NCBI GenBank assembly: GCA_003650785.1
Contig: QMRW01000001.1
Span: 1-46,682 of the forward strand
Direction of reading: 5' to 3'
Length of the DNA stretch: 46,682 nucleotides
DNA from: Thermoprotei archaeon
Lineage (GTDB): Archaea; Thermoproteota; Thermoprotei; Thermofilales; B20-G17
This document shows, one piece after another, positions 17,115-25,300 of the stretch; within the stretch, counting starts at the first letter, position 1; the number at the start of each line of letters is the position of its first letter. The position numbers were made by a program, and so were the translations under genes. The notes under the pieces are model-generated. The model was given only the letters and a program-made list of their open reading frames with translations. It was not told the DNA's origin and did no database searches.

Positions 17115-18179
17115 ATGCGATTGATAGTTAGGGATCATGTTATGAACTCCAAAAGATTGGTTATCAAAGTATTCGAAGGAGAGGGAGAGGAGGTAGTGCC
17201 ACTTCATATAGAGTCTGACTGTAAGAATGAGGAGGCGCTTCTTGGGGATATAGTGGGTGTAGGGGCTAAAGTTGTAGAGTGGAGAAAGTTCTACAGGAAA
17301 GGTGGTCCCTTTGCTAGAAGACCCCATGAAAAATTATCAGTATGGATCAATAGGGTAAATTTAGAGGAATATGAGTGGCCTGAGGTAGATGAAGTAGTCA
17401 GATATGCTGTTGAAGTTTTTGAAGAAAGAGCTAAGAAGTACTCTGAAAGTAAGTTTATAGTGTACAAGGTATTGGGTCCTACTGAGACCTCCGAGTCTTT
17501 CTTTACAAGAGGTCTGAGTAGAATACGTACTAGTCTTAATCAAGTAGTTCATGAGTTCGGATTCGCTACATTTTTACTCCTTAATGTCAAAAAGGCCTGT
17601 AAATTATTTAACAAGATCTCAAGATATGTACTTGAACTGATAAAGGCTGGTGCAGAGATAGAGTATGTAGATGCTGTAAGAGTAGCAGATGATGTAGCGA
17701 CTTATGGGAGACTGCTATATCCGCAATGGTTCATAAAAGAACACTACTTAAAGTGGCATAAAGAGTTCTCTAGAGTAATAAAGAAAAGTGGCAAGTATGC
17801 AATTCTACACTGTGATGGAGATATATTGATAAATTCTCTTAGGGAAATTTTCCGAATATATGATGGTATACATCCTCTAGACCTTAGGCCTAGATTTTCT
17901 ACAAAGGATGCTCGTAGATGGATAAATAGCATAGTAAGGGCTAGAGAAATAGTAGGAAGTAGAGTAGTGTTTTTCACTGGTATTCCTATAGAGTTACTCT
18001 TTAATGACAGCATAGGTGTAGAAGATATATACGACATCGTTAGAATGTTTTTAGAAACTCATGGCAGAGAAATGCTAATATTGGCGACAACACATAGTAA
18101 TTATCCTGGTAGAAGCTATAAAGAGCCTCTTGTAATGCGTAAGCTCGAGGCAATTAATAGATTGAGAAAAGCTAGATAG
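17115..18179 (+). CDS. Uroporphyrinogen decarboxylase (URO-D)-like protein
   Basis: The 354-residue protein looks like a member of the URO-D / methylcobamide:CoM methyltransferase superfamily. The C-terminal half carries the family pattern: VADDVATYGRLLYPQWFIKEHY, then KYAILHCDGDI (strand with the His), a DGIHPLDLRP stretch, a GIPIEL loop and an ATTHSNYPG end where these enzymes read a glycine-rich segment. True UroD arginine and aspartate residues at the N-terminus are not evident, so heme synthesis is unlikely. A methyltransferase or an O-methyl-group-related role is possible but not shown. No corrinoid protein gene is adjacent. It follows ccdA by 16 bases, possibly in the same transcript. 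Confidence 0.7.
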   Translation: MRLIVRDHVMNSKRLVIKVFEGEGEEVVPLHIESDCKNEEALLGDIVGVGAKVVEWRKFYRKGGPFARRPHEKLSVWINRVNLEEYEWPEVDEVVRYAVEVFEERAKKYSESKFIVYKVLGPTETSESFFTRGLSRIRTSLNQVVHEFGFATFLLLNVKKACKLFNKISRYVLELIKAGAEIEYVDAVRVADDVATYGRLLYPQWFIKEHYLKWHKEFSRVIKKSGKYAILHCDGDILINSLREIFRIYDGIHPLDLRPRFSTKDARRWINSIVRAREIVGSRVVFFTGIPIELLFNDSIGVEDIYDIVRMFLETHGREMLILATTHSNYPGRSYKEPLVMRKLEAINRLRKAR

Positions 18180-18241
18180 TCGTCTACATGCTATTCAGAC
18201 AAATAGATACGAATATTTTAGTGATGTAATTAAGATTCCCG

Positions 18242-18703
18242 ATGGAGCAAATTACTGTGTATACAATAGGTCATTCAAACAGAGAATTAAGTGAATTCAT
18301 AAATCTACTCAAAGCTTATGATGTCCAAGTACTTATTGATGTAAGGAGATTTCCTACTTCTAAGAAATTTCCACATTTTATCAGAGATAAACTTAGAGAT
18401 GTACTTGAGGGAGAGGATATAGAGTACTACTGGTTAGGAGATTTACTAGGAGGATTTAGACCTGGTGGTTACAGGAGCTATATGAAGACTAATGAATTTA
18501 AAAGAGGAATTCAGAGGTTGATGAAGATAATTTCAAGAGGAAAGACTACGGTCATAATGTGTAAAGAAAAACTCTGGTTTCGCTGCCACCGTAGATTTAT
18601 ATCGGATGTCCTCGTAGAGAAGGGGATAAAGGTAGTACACATAGTAGACATAGGAAAGACCTATATCCATCCAAGATATCGCTTTTTATATCCAAGTAGC
18701 TAA
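18242..18703 (+). CDS. DUF488 family protein
   Basis: The 153-residue protein is a plain DUF488 member: VYTIGHSNRELSEFI at the start, LIDVRRFPTSKKFPHF, an LGDLLGG motif, and MCKEKLWFRCHRRFISDVL near the end with the conserved Cys and CHR. The family is widespread in bacteria and archaea but its biochemical function is not established. A TATA-like run (AATATTTTAGTG, near 18209) stands about 28 bases before the ATG, so it likely has its own promoter. The nfn genes start 19 bases after its stop and may be read through from it. Confidence 0.85.
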   Translation: MEQITVYTIGHSNRELSEFINLLKAYDVQVLIDVRRFPTSKKFPHFIRDKLRDVLEGEDIEYYWLGDLLGGFRPGGYRSYMKTNEFKRGIQRLMKIISRGKTTVIMCKEKLWFRCHRRFISDVLVEKGIKVVHIVDIGKTYIHPRYRFLYPSS

Positions 18704-18722
18704 ATTCATAGGTGGGGGTATC

Positions 18723-19553
18723 ATGTTCAAAATACTGAGTAACCATATCATAGCACCAGAGATCAGAAAAATAGAGATATACGCACCTGAAATAGCAAAA
18801 AGAGCCAAAGCAGGTCAATTTGTAGTTATCAGAGTAGATGAGAGAGGAGAAAGAATACCATTAACCCTGGTGGACTGGAATCCAAACAAGGGAAGTATAA
18901 CATTAGTATTCCAAGAAGTAGGAGTAACTACCAAGAAACTAGGAAGAGTAAAGAAAGGGAAATATATATTAGATGTTATAGGTCCCCTCGGAAATCCTAC
19001 TGAAGTTAAGAACTATGGAACTATCGTAGGTGTAGGGGGAGGAGTGGGAAATGCGTGTCTACTTCCAGTGATGAGAGAGTTTAAAAGAGCTGGAAACTAC
19101 ACAGTCTCAATGATAGGGGCTAGAACAAGTGAGCTACTAATACTAGAGGACGAACTGAGTGAGGTGAGCGATGAGCTATACATAGCTACAGATGATGGTA
19201 GTAGAGGATATAAGGGCTTCGTAACAGATCTCTTGAAGAGATTTTTGGAAAGAAGACGTCCAGATCTTGTGTATGCCGTAGGCCCTACCATAATGATGAA
19301 GGTAGTATCAAGTATAACCAAGCCCTATGGTGTAAAAACTATAGTAAGTCTAAACCCCATAATGGTGGATGGTACGGGAATGTGCGGTGCATGTAGAGTA
19401 ATTGTAGGTGGCAAGCTTAGATTCGCCTGTATAGATGGTCCTGAGTTCGATGGACATCAAGTGAACTTTGACGCTCTAATGAACAGACTTAGAATGTATA
19501 AGGAAGAAGAAGAACTAGCTCTATCTTTACTCGAAAAGAGTATAAAGAGGTGA
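18723..19553 (+). CDS. nfnA: NfnA-type ferredoxin:NADP oxidoreductase FAD/NAD-binding subunit
   Basis: The 276-residue protein belongs to the dihydroorotate dehydrogenase electron-transfer / ferredoxin:NADP reductase family. It has the FAD-binding barrel (RIPLTLVDWN), an NAD-binding glycine loop (TIVGVGGGVGNACLL) and a C-terminal 2Fe-2S site with MCGACRV and FACIDGPEFDGHQVNF. With the following gene it matches NfnAB (also annotated sulfide dehydrogenase SudAB or glutamate synthase-like), a cytoplasmic complex that couples NAD(H), NADP(H) and ferredoxin, in some cases by electron bifurcation. Start: ATG after GGTGGGGGTATC. The stop overlaps the neighbour's ribosome site. Confidence 0.9.
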   Translation: MFKILSNHIIAPEIRKIEIYAPEIAKRAKAGQFVVIRVDERGERIPLTLVDWNPNKGSITLVFQEVGVTTKKLGRVKKGKYILDVIGPLGNPTEVKNYGTIVGVGGGVGNACLLPVMREFKRAGNYTVSMIGARTSELLILEDELSEVSDELYIATDDGSRGYKGFVTDLLKRFLERRRPDLVYAVGPTIMMKVVSSITKPYGVKTIVSLNPIMVDGTGMCGACRVIVGGKLRFACIDGPEFDGHQVNFDALMNRLRMYKEEEELALSLLEKSIKR

Positions 19554-19558
19554 GAATT

Positions 19559-20941
19559 ATGGTATCAAGAAGATCTGTACCAGTAAGGAAACTCAGTCTA
19601 GATAAAAGACTTAAAACCTTCGAGGAGGTTGTACTCGGCTATACAGAGAGTGAGGCTCTAGAGGAGGCTAAGAGATGTCTAAAATGTAAACTTGAGCCTT
19701 GTAGTAAAGCATGTCCACTGAATATAGACATCGCTAAGTTCGTAGAATATATAAAAGAGCGTAGGTTCAAGAAAGCTCTAGAGGTAATACTTGAAAAGAA
19801 TCCATTTCCCGCCATAACAGGTAGAGTATGCCCTCAGGAAGTCCTATGTCAAAGAGACTGCACCCTACGTAAGTTAGGAGATCCCCTAGCTATAGGTAAG
19901 CTCGAAAGATTCCTAGGTGACTATCAGATAGAGAATAATATCATGGATCTAAAGGTTCCGGAGAAGGTGAAAGGGAAAGTAGCTATAGTTGGATCAGGTC
20001 CAGCTGGACTTATGGGGGCGGTGGAACTAAGGAAGTTGGGTTACGAAGTGACAATATTTGAAGCTCTACATGAGGCGGGAGGAGTAATGGTCTACGGAAT
20101 ACCGGAATTTAGACTTCCAAGAAGAGTATTGAGATTCTACATAAATTACGTTAAAAAACTAGGAGTGAATATAGTACTCGATTCAGTAATTGGAAAAATA
20201 TTTACTATAGAAGAACTGTTGAGAGACTATGATGCTGTATTATTAGCCACAGGAGCAGGAACTCCTAAGTTCCTAAATATACCCGGAGAAGAGCTAAATG
20301 GTGTATACTCGGCTAATGAATTTCTTATAAGAATAAACCTAATGAAGGCATATAAATTTCCATACTATGATACCCCTATAAAGCTCGGGAAAAGAATAGC
20401 TGTCGTAGGCGGTGGTAATACAGCAATGGATGTATCGAGAATAGCTTTAAGATTAGGAGTAGAGGAGGTCATAGTACTATATAGGAGAACAGAAGCTGAA
20501 ATGCCTGCTAGAAGGGAGGAGGTCGAAAATGCAAAGGAGGAAGGAGTAAAGTTTATGCTCCTAACACAGCCAATAGCACTAATAGGCGATGAAAACGGAT
20601 GGGTTAGAAAGGTCAAGTGTATTAAAATGAAGCTAGGTAAACCCGATGCCAGTGGTAGACGTAGACCTATTCCCATACCAGGTTCAGAGTTCGATGTAGA
20701 AGTAGACAATGTTGTCATAGCCATAGGTGCTGAAGTAAACAAACTCATACAGAGAACTACTCCAGATCTAAAGGTCGATAGAAAAGGACATGTAATAGTG
20801 GATGAATACGGTAGAACTTCCATAGAAAGGGTATATGCAGCTGGAGATGTAGTTACAGGTGCGGCTACCGTGATAGAGGCTCTAGCAGCCGCTAAAAAAG
20901 TTGCACACACCATACACAGGGATCTCCACGGTGGGGACTAA
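19559..20941 (+). CDS. nfnB: NfnB-type NADPH oxidoreductase subunit (GltD-like)
   Basis: The 460-residue protein resembles the small subunit of glutamate synthase. The N-terminal domain has the two 4Fe-4S motifs (CLKCKLEPCSKACP and CPQEVLCQRDC). The core has two nucleotide sites: VAIVGSGPAGLMGAVELRKLG for FAD and RIAVVGGGNTAMDVSR for NADPH. AAGDVVTGAATVIEALAAAKK is the usual C-terminal FAD contact. No large glutamate synthase subunit is nearby, and the partner upstream is NfnA, so the ferredoxin:NADP transhydrogenase role is preferred. The ATG is chosen over a GTG nine bases earlier because GAGGTGA stands five bases before it, inside the end of nfnA. Confidence 0.9.
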   Translation: MVSRRSVPVRKLSLDKRLKTFEEVVLGYTESEALEEAKRCLKCKLEPCSKACPLNIDIAKFVEYIKERRFKKALEVILEKNPFPAITGRVCPQEVLCQRDCTLRKLGDPLAIGKLERFLGDYQIENNIMDLKVPEKVKGKVAIVGSGPAGLMGAVELRKLGYEVTIFEALHEAGGVMVYGIPEFRLPRRVLRFYINYVKKLGVNIVLDSVIGKIFTIEELLRDYDAVLLATGAGTPKFLNIPGEELNGVYSANEFLIRINLMKAYKFPYYDTPIKLGKRIAVVGGGNTAMDVSRIALRLGVEEVIVLYRRTEAEMPARREEVENAKEEGVKFMLLTQPIALIGDENGWVRKVKCIKMKLGKPDASGRRRPIPIPGSEFDVEVDNVVIAIGAEVNKLIQRTTPDLKVDRKGHVIVDEYGRTSIERVYAAGDVVTGAATVIEALAAAKKVAHTIHRDLHGGD

Positions 20942-21108
20942 AGATAGAGTAGGCTATGTATTTGTGTGAGTCTCTTCTCATTAAAGTCGAGGCCTCTGCA
21001 TTTAGGGTTTTATACTTTTTATTTGGATGAGATCTTACTACTGAAGTGTTTGACCTGAATGTCATTTTTAAGGTGATTTGTAGGGCTCCCTATTCCATCA
21101 TCCTATTG

Positions 21109-21128
21109 GACTCATTATCTGATGAGTC
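21109..21128. repeat. Inverted repeat GACTCAT-N6-ATGAGTC
   Basis: Seven-base arms separated by TATCTG form a perfect inverted repeat in the nfnB-DUF362 gap, well away from both genes. It could be an operator or a hairpin. The loop and arm length are at the level where chance occurrence in 46 kb is possible. Confidence 0.3.
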
Positions 21129-21212
21129 ATTCCCTTAACTTAGAAAAGAAGTATTCAAGTCTATTACCTAAACAATTCATCCATAACTAAAATTTCTTAC
21201 AGAGTTTTTATA

Positions 21213-21224
21213 ACAGAATTCTGT
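21213..21224. promoter_or_regulatory. 12-bp palindrome ACAGAATTCTGT beside a TATA-like run
   Basis: A perfect 12-base palindrome sits directly after GTTTTTATA (21204-21212). The pairing of a TATA-like box and a palindrome at the start-site side is what an archaeal repressor site looks like, but the nearest start codon is about 165 bases downstream. Confidence 0.3.
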
Positions 21225-21389
21225 CGAACTTAATGTCCAGTATAAATCTTTTCAGTTTCGGACTGAGTTTAAAGTCTACTGTATTTATGACGGTAATCTC
21301 TTATGTCAAGGAATGTTTTCATGGTCTTAAATTTACTGAAATACTCAAGATTTATTAGTAATACTATAGCCCATCTTTAAGGCGGTAGT

Positions 21390-22499
21390 ATGAGTACCAT
21401 ATATATGATCGATTTCATACTTAAGGAGTTAAAAGCCGAGGCCAGTCCCGTAAATAAACTTAGGAAGCTACTGAGAACTACTGGAATAGAAGATGTTATT
21501 GAGAAAGGGGACTATGTAGCTGTTAAGATGCACCTAGGCTCTAGAGGAGGTTTTAGGATAATAAGACCGCCCTTTGTGAGAGAGGTAGTTGAGGAAGTTA
21601 AGTCTCTAGGAGCATATCCATTTATAACCGACACATGTAGACCACCCTCACTTGAATACCTAGAGATTGCTAACATAGAGGGTATAAATCCACTCTCTGT
21701 AGGTGCTCCTGTGATAATAGCCGACGGCCTTAGAGGTAATGACTTTAGAACTGTAAGTGTAAACGGAGAGGTTATTAAGGAAATAGAGGTAGCATCAGCT
21801 ATAGCGGAGGCGGATTCAATGATAGTACTAACTCATGTTAAGGGGCATAGGATGACAGGGTTTGGTGGAGCAATAAAGAACGTAGGTATGGGATGTGTCT
21901 CCAAAAAAGGAAAGAGAAGGGTACATGAAAAACTAGGTGGAGAGCCTCCTATGTGGATTGAAGAGAAATGCGATAAATGCAAAGCATGTGTAAAAACATG
22001 TGATCATGGTGCTATAAGTATGATTGGGGGAGTAATAGAAATAGATACGGAGAAATGTGTGAAGTGCTATAGATGTGTGTGGATATGCCCCAATAGAGCG
22101 TTAGTATGGTCCCCTATAGGGATAGATAGATTCATAAAAGCTCTAATAGAGGCCACTGCAGCTGTACTAAGCACATTTGAAAGGAACAAAGTGATGTTTT
22201 TAAACTTCGTATGCGATGTTACCTTTGCATGTGACTGCCCTCCTTGGTCTACTAATCCTATAATTCCAGATAGAGGTATTTTAGCCTCTAGAGATATAGT
22301 CGCCATAGACAAAGCCTCATTAGATCTAATAGATAAATGTGAAGGTATACCTGGTCAAATAGGTCCAGGAAAAATACGTAGTATACCCAAGGGCATATCT
22401 AAATTTCTCGAAATCCATGGTATAGATCCCTATCTTCAAGTAAAGTACGCTGAAGATTTAGGATTAGGAAATAGTAAATACGAACTATACAAATTATAA
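21390..22499 (+). CDS. DUF362 protein with two 4Fe-4S clusters (copy 2)
   Basis: The 369-residue protein has the same plan as the DUF362 protein near 8 kb: VAVKMHLGSRGGFRIIRPPFV and VIIADGLRG in the first half, THVKGHRMTGFGGAIKNVGMGCVSKKG, then CDKCKACVKTC (Cys194, 197, 200, 204) and CVKCYRCVWIC (Cys223, 226, 229, 233), then a DIVAIDKASLDLID tail with FACDCPPWS. The HVKGHxxTGFGGAIKNxGMGC block is the best family marker. The reaction is unknown. The two copies differ at many positions, so the duplication is old or they came separately. The gene stands alone with its own candidate promoter. Confidence 0.85.
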   Translation: MSTIYMIDFILKELKAEASPVNKLRKLLRTTGIEDVIEKGDYVAVKMHLGSRGGFRIIRPPFVREVVEEVKSLGAYPFITDTCRPPSLEYLEIANIEGINPLSVGAPVIIADGLRGNDFRTVSVNGEVIKEIEVASAIAEADSMIVLTHVKGHRMTGFGGAIKNVGMGCVSKKGKRRVHEKLGGEPPMWIEEKCDKCKACVKTCDHGAISMIGGVIEIDTEKCVKCYRCVWICPNRALVWSPIGIDRFIKALIEATAAVLSTFERNKVMFLNFVCDVTFACDCPPWSTNPIIPDRGILASRDIVAIDKASLDLIDKCEGIPGQIGPGKIRSIPKGISKFLEIHGIDPYLQVKYAEDLGLGNSKYELYKL

Positions 22500-22619
22500 A
22501 TGCATGACCGAAAACCTAGTGCTCTAACCTAGTACATTGTAGACCCACACCTTAAAGTATAGCTAGATGAAGAGACTAAAGTGATATATGGTATTTTGAG
22601 TTCTCTATGCTCTGTATAA

Positions 22620-22630
22620 CTTTATATATA
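22620..22630 (+). promoter_or_regulatory. Candidate TATA box of the MIP18-family gene
   Basis: CTTTATATATA ends about 27 bases before the ATG of the MIP18-family gene, a clear archaeal TATA box at the right distance for a short or absent leader. Confidence 0.5.
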
Positions 22631-22656
22631 GCTGAGTGGTGTTATAGTGTGATTAG

Positions 22657-22968
22657 ATGGTTAAAGTAACTAGAGATGATGTAATCAATAAATTGAAAGA
22701 AGTTTACGATCCTGAAATCCCTATAGTAAACATAGTAGACCTAGGATTAATTTATAATGTCGATGTGAGTGAGGAGGGAGATGTGCATATCAAGATGACT
22801 ATGACTACACCTATGTGTCCTATGGCGGGATTTATCCTAAAGTACGTAGAAAACGAAGTGAAAAGAATTCCGGGAGTTAGAAATGTGTCCGTAGAACTGG
22901 TTTGGGATCCTCCATGGACCCCTGAGAGAATGTCTGAGAAAGCTAAAAGACTTCTGGGTCTTAAATAA
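22657..22968 (+). CDS. MIP18/DUF59-family Fe-S assembly protein (SufT-like)
   Basis: The 103-residue protein is one MIP18 (DUF59) domain: VINKLKEVYDPEIPIVNIVDLGLIYNV at the start, then TMTTPMCPMAGFIL with the conserved Cys, and VELVWDPPWTPERMSE near the end. Members of this family (SufT, PaaD, CIA2) help insert iron-sulfur clusters into target proteins. The abundance of Fe-S enzymes around it (OFOR, NfnAB, DUF362, radical SAM) and a sufBC set 10 kb away fit that role. It has its own promoter and faces the convergent phosphoribosyltransferase-like gene with only a 5-base gap. Confidence 0.9.
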   Translation: MVKVTRDDVINKLKEVYDPEIPIVNIVDLGLIYNVDVSEEGDVHIKMTMTTPMCPMAGFILKYVENEVKRIPGVRNVSVELVWDPPWTPERMSEKAKRLLGLK

Positions 22969-22973
22969 ATGAA

Positions 22974-24029
22974 CTAGTATAGCTCATTTAACTTACAGTC
23001 TAACATCCGTATACAATTAATTATTGCCTTTTTCTGCCAGTCTTCTAGCACATTTTCCTTTGTATGTATTTCTAGTAATCTCTTAGCAATTCTCTTGCTA
23101 TTCTTCAAATGGACTCTTACGTCTCCTGGTTCGTATTCAATACCAGTAAGCAGTAGATCCTGTCTAGCAGACCAGTCACCGGGCTGATCCATACCCGGTA
23201 CGTAGTATGGTAAGCATTTTCTGAGGATTTTCTCAGAAGTAATAGCTCCTAGAAACTTAGTACCTAGTCCTGCTGTATAGTAACTTTCATCTATACCATA
23301 GAGCACCATGTCGTACTCATTGTATGCTAGGGATGCTATATCAACTAGGGCTATAGCATAAACTCTCCGGATACCTAGTTTAGAGATTTCCTTAGTTATT
23401 CTACGTAGAGCTGATAGTGTCATAAAACCATAGAGTACTAGCTCCTCAACCTTCGTATCAATAGATCTGCATACTTTTATTAATTCTCTAAGTGAAGTTA
23501 CTGAGGTCCTACCTGTGGCCTCTGTATCAGGCTTCAGTAGTAATACACTCTCGCCCTTAGGTAGGCTACTAAAATCCGTGTAAATTACCTCTAGCCGACG
23601 TACTGCTAGATGGTTCCTAAAGGATGGTTCTATGTATCTGGGCCTCAGATAGACTTCACTCAAATCATATCCACTATTAGTAAGTGCTTTGTGGAGCACA
23701 TAGCCAGGTCCTGCTCTGAGGACATGCTGAAAAACTATTCTGCCTTCCCACTCTTTAAGATGAACTATAGTCTCTATTAAGTCTACAATTTTCATAGCTA
23801 ATTTCTCATTCAATTTCAGGAAATCGCTACCTACTACATAAGGTTTACATGCCAACGATATAGCCTCGTATGAATCAACTATATAAGTTTCACATGAGTT
23901 AAGTGTATAGTTCTTTACATAGTAGAGTGTCATATCATTCTTAGAGATTACCTCCTCTATACCATCCACATTTACATTAAAAGTTTCAATTACATACTCT
24001 AGTTCCCTATCTCCTATTTTGATCTCCAA
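22974..24029 (-). CDS. Uncharacterised protein with a phosphoribosyltransferase-like fold
   Basis: I do not recognise this 351-residue protein as a named family. Around residues 100-190 it reads like a type I phosphoribosyltransferase: RAGPGYVLHKAL resembles the PRTase loop that binds pyrophosphate, and SVLLLKPDTEATGRTSVTSL has the hydrophobic strand followed by acidic-ATGRT that in PRTases is the PRPP loop (usually VDDxxATGGT). The first acidic pair is only partly kept. The C-terminal part (YVPGMDQPGDWSARQDLLL) is unlike known PRTases. The start is TTG with GGTGA just before it. It lies 49 bases downstream of the NAD kinase gene on the same strand, so a nucleotide-cofactor role is conceivable. 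Confidence 0.6.
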   Translation of the reverse strand: MEIKIGDRELEYVIETFNVNVDGIEEVISKNDMTLYYVKNYTLNSCETYIVDSYEAISLACKPYVVGSDFLKLNEKLAMKIVDLIETIVHLKEWEGRIVFQHVLRAGPGYVLHKALTNSGYDLSEVYLRPRYIEPSFRNHLAVRRLEVIYTDFSSLPKGESVLLLKPDTEATGRTSVTSLRELIKVCRSIDTKVEELVLYGFMTLSALRRITKEISKLGIRRVYAIALVDIASLAYNEYDMVLYGIDESYYTAGLGTKFLGAITSEKILRKCLPYYVPGMDQPGDWSARQDLLLTGIEYEPGDVRVHLKNSKRIAKRLLEIHTKENVLEDWQKKAIINCIRMLDCKLNELY

Positions 24030-24078
24030 GGTTTCACCATCGAATTATAGACATTGGGAATAAAAGCTTCTTGTCCGG

Positions 24079-25089
24079 CTAATCCGTACGTGATATAAAG
24101 TATACATGTCTTCTACTATCTCTTGCATCCGGCATTTTAGCTACTAGTCCATTCTTGGATAGTATAGAGATAGCATATCTTACAGTTCTTAACGGTAGCA
24201 TGCTTTTATCTGCTATCTCTTTTTGAGTTAGTGGTCCTTCGTATTCCAGGATCTTATAGACTAGTTTGGCACTTGGGGGCATCTTCAGAAGTTCTTCAGC
24301 TAATTTAATCTTCTTGTATAACCTACTACTTATACCTAGTACTTTATCGAAGGTAATCATATTTACTCTTCTTCTTAGTGTGCATATTTTGATCTCCTCA
24401 CCTACAGGAACTCTATCTATACCATCAGCTATCACCTCCACTTTAGAGCTACTATGAATAGCTCTTATAGTTACAATAGCATTACTAGGGATAATAAGTG
24501 ACCTTCTAGAGGGATCGAGGGAATTTACTGGAGTGGTTATCAGTGCGTCTACTGTTGGTAGCATAAGAGGCCCACCTGCTGAGAGAGAGTAGGCTGTAGA
24601 TCCTATAGGTGTTGCTACAATTATACCGTCTCCGTGATCTCTCCATATGAATTCGTCGTTTACAAGTAGTTCATATTCCATTAGTGTAGCACTTCTGCTA
24701 GGGAATACTGCAATCTCATTAAGTGCCTTAATGTCAATTCTTCCATCTATATTAGCACTTAGTACTTGTAGTGGTTCTATTCTATACTCATTCTTTAATA
24801 ACCTATCTATGACGGTATTCAACTCTCTCGCTGGTATAGATGTTAAAAATCCTCCATTCTCCAGTACACTTACTGTTAATATGGGAGTTTCTGGAAAGTT
24901 AAGCCTATGTAGCATTTTGAGTACTGTACGATCAGTTCCCACAATAAATATGAAGTCGTATTTCAGTGGATCTATTCCATCTCTTATAAAATCTACTTTC
25001 ATATTATGCTCTAGTATCGTCTTTTTGATTTCTTTCTCGAGCTTACTATAGTACTCGGTACATAGTAGTACCCTACGTTTCGTATTCAT
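24079..25089 (-). CDS. NAD kinase-like protein fused to a C-terminal winged helix
   Basis: The 336-residue protein has an NAD kinase fold over residues 1-270: ALNEIAVF (the NE/D motif, 122-129), GDGIIVATPIGSTAYSLSAGG (153-173), and IADGID near 225. The first glycine motif reads GTDRT (51-55) where the family has GGDGT; Asp53 stays but the second glycine pair is changed. NAD kinases phosphorylate NAD with ATP or polyphosphate. Residues 275-336 form a winged helix (SAKLVYKILEYEGPLTQKEIADKS, then LPLRTVRYAISILSKNGL) of MarR-like type, suggesting DNA binding or control. It could be a NADP-sensing regulator rather than the main kinase. Confidence 0.75.
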   Translation of the reverse strand: MNTKRRVLLCTEYYSKLEKEIKKTILEHNMKVDFIRDGIDPLKYDFIFIVGTDRTVLKMLHRLNFPETPILTVSVLENGGFLTSIPARELNTVIDRLLKNEYRIEPLQVLSANIDGRIDIKALNEIAVFPSRSATLMEYELLVNDEFIWRDHGDGIIVATPIGSTAYSLSAGGPLMLPTVDALITTPVNSLDPSRRSLIIPSNAIVTIRAIHSSSKVEVIADGIDRVPVGEEIKICTLRRRVNMITFDKVLGISSRLYKKIKLAEELLKMPPSAKLVYKILEYEGPLTQKEIADKSMLPLRTVRYAISILSKNGLVAKMPDARDSRRHVYFISRTD

Positions 25090-25147
25090 GTCAATACCTC
25101 GAGTACAAATAGTAACCTCGCTCTATGTTCATGTTCCACTATCTAAT

Positions 25148-25300
25148 ATGCTTATTCCTTTTAAGAGTGATAAAATGGAGTTCATCGAGAGGAGTATGAG
25201 TAGGAATGTAAATGTCTACAGGGTAAGATATCACTATCACCACATCTTTGAAGAAAAAGCTATTAGGATTACGAATGCTATTAATAGGGTATCAGCATGA
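25148..25300 (+). CDS. Possible small protein ahead of the sugar isomerase
   Basis: A short frame (50 residues from this ATG, or 41 from the next ATG at 25175) ends with TGA overlapping the ATG of the sugar isomerase, as in coupled genes. It reads MEFIERSMSRNVNVYRV and then a His/Tyr-rich RYHYHHIFEEKAIRITNAI. No family is recognised. A longer version starting at 25088 would overlap the start of the divergent NAD kinase gene and is less likely. It may only be a leader frame. Confidence 0.35.
   Translation: MLIPFKSDKMEFIERSMSRNVNVYRVRYHYHHIFEEKAIRITNAINRVSA

Larger units (their letters stand above)
20942..21389. other. Intergenic stretch between nfnB and the second DUF362 gene
   Basis: No coding frame or RNA gene could be supported in these 448 bases. 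They hold T-rich runs just after nfnB (TTTTATACTTTTTATTT, 21009-21025) that could end its transcript, two palindromes described separately, and near 21354 a TATA-like TTTATTA about 35 bases before the DUF362 start, which has AAGGCGGTAGT as its ribosome site. Confidence 0.4.
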
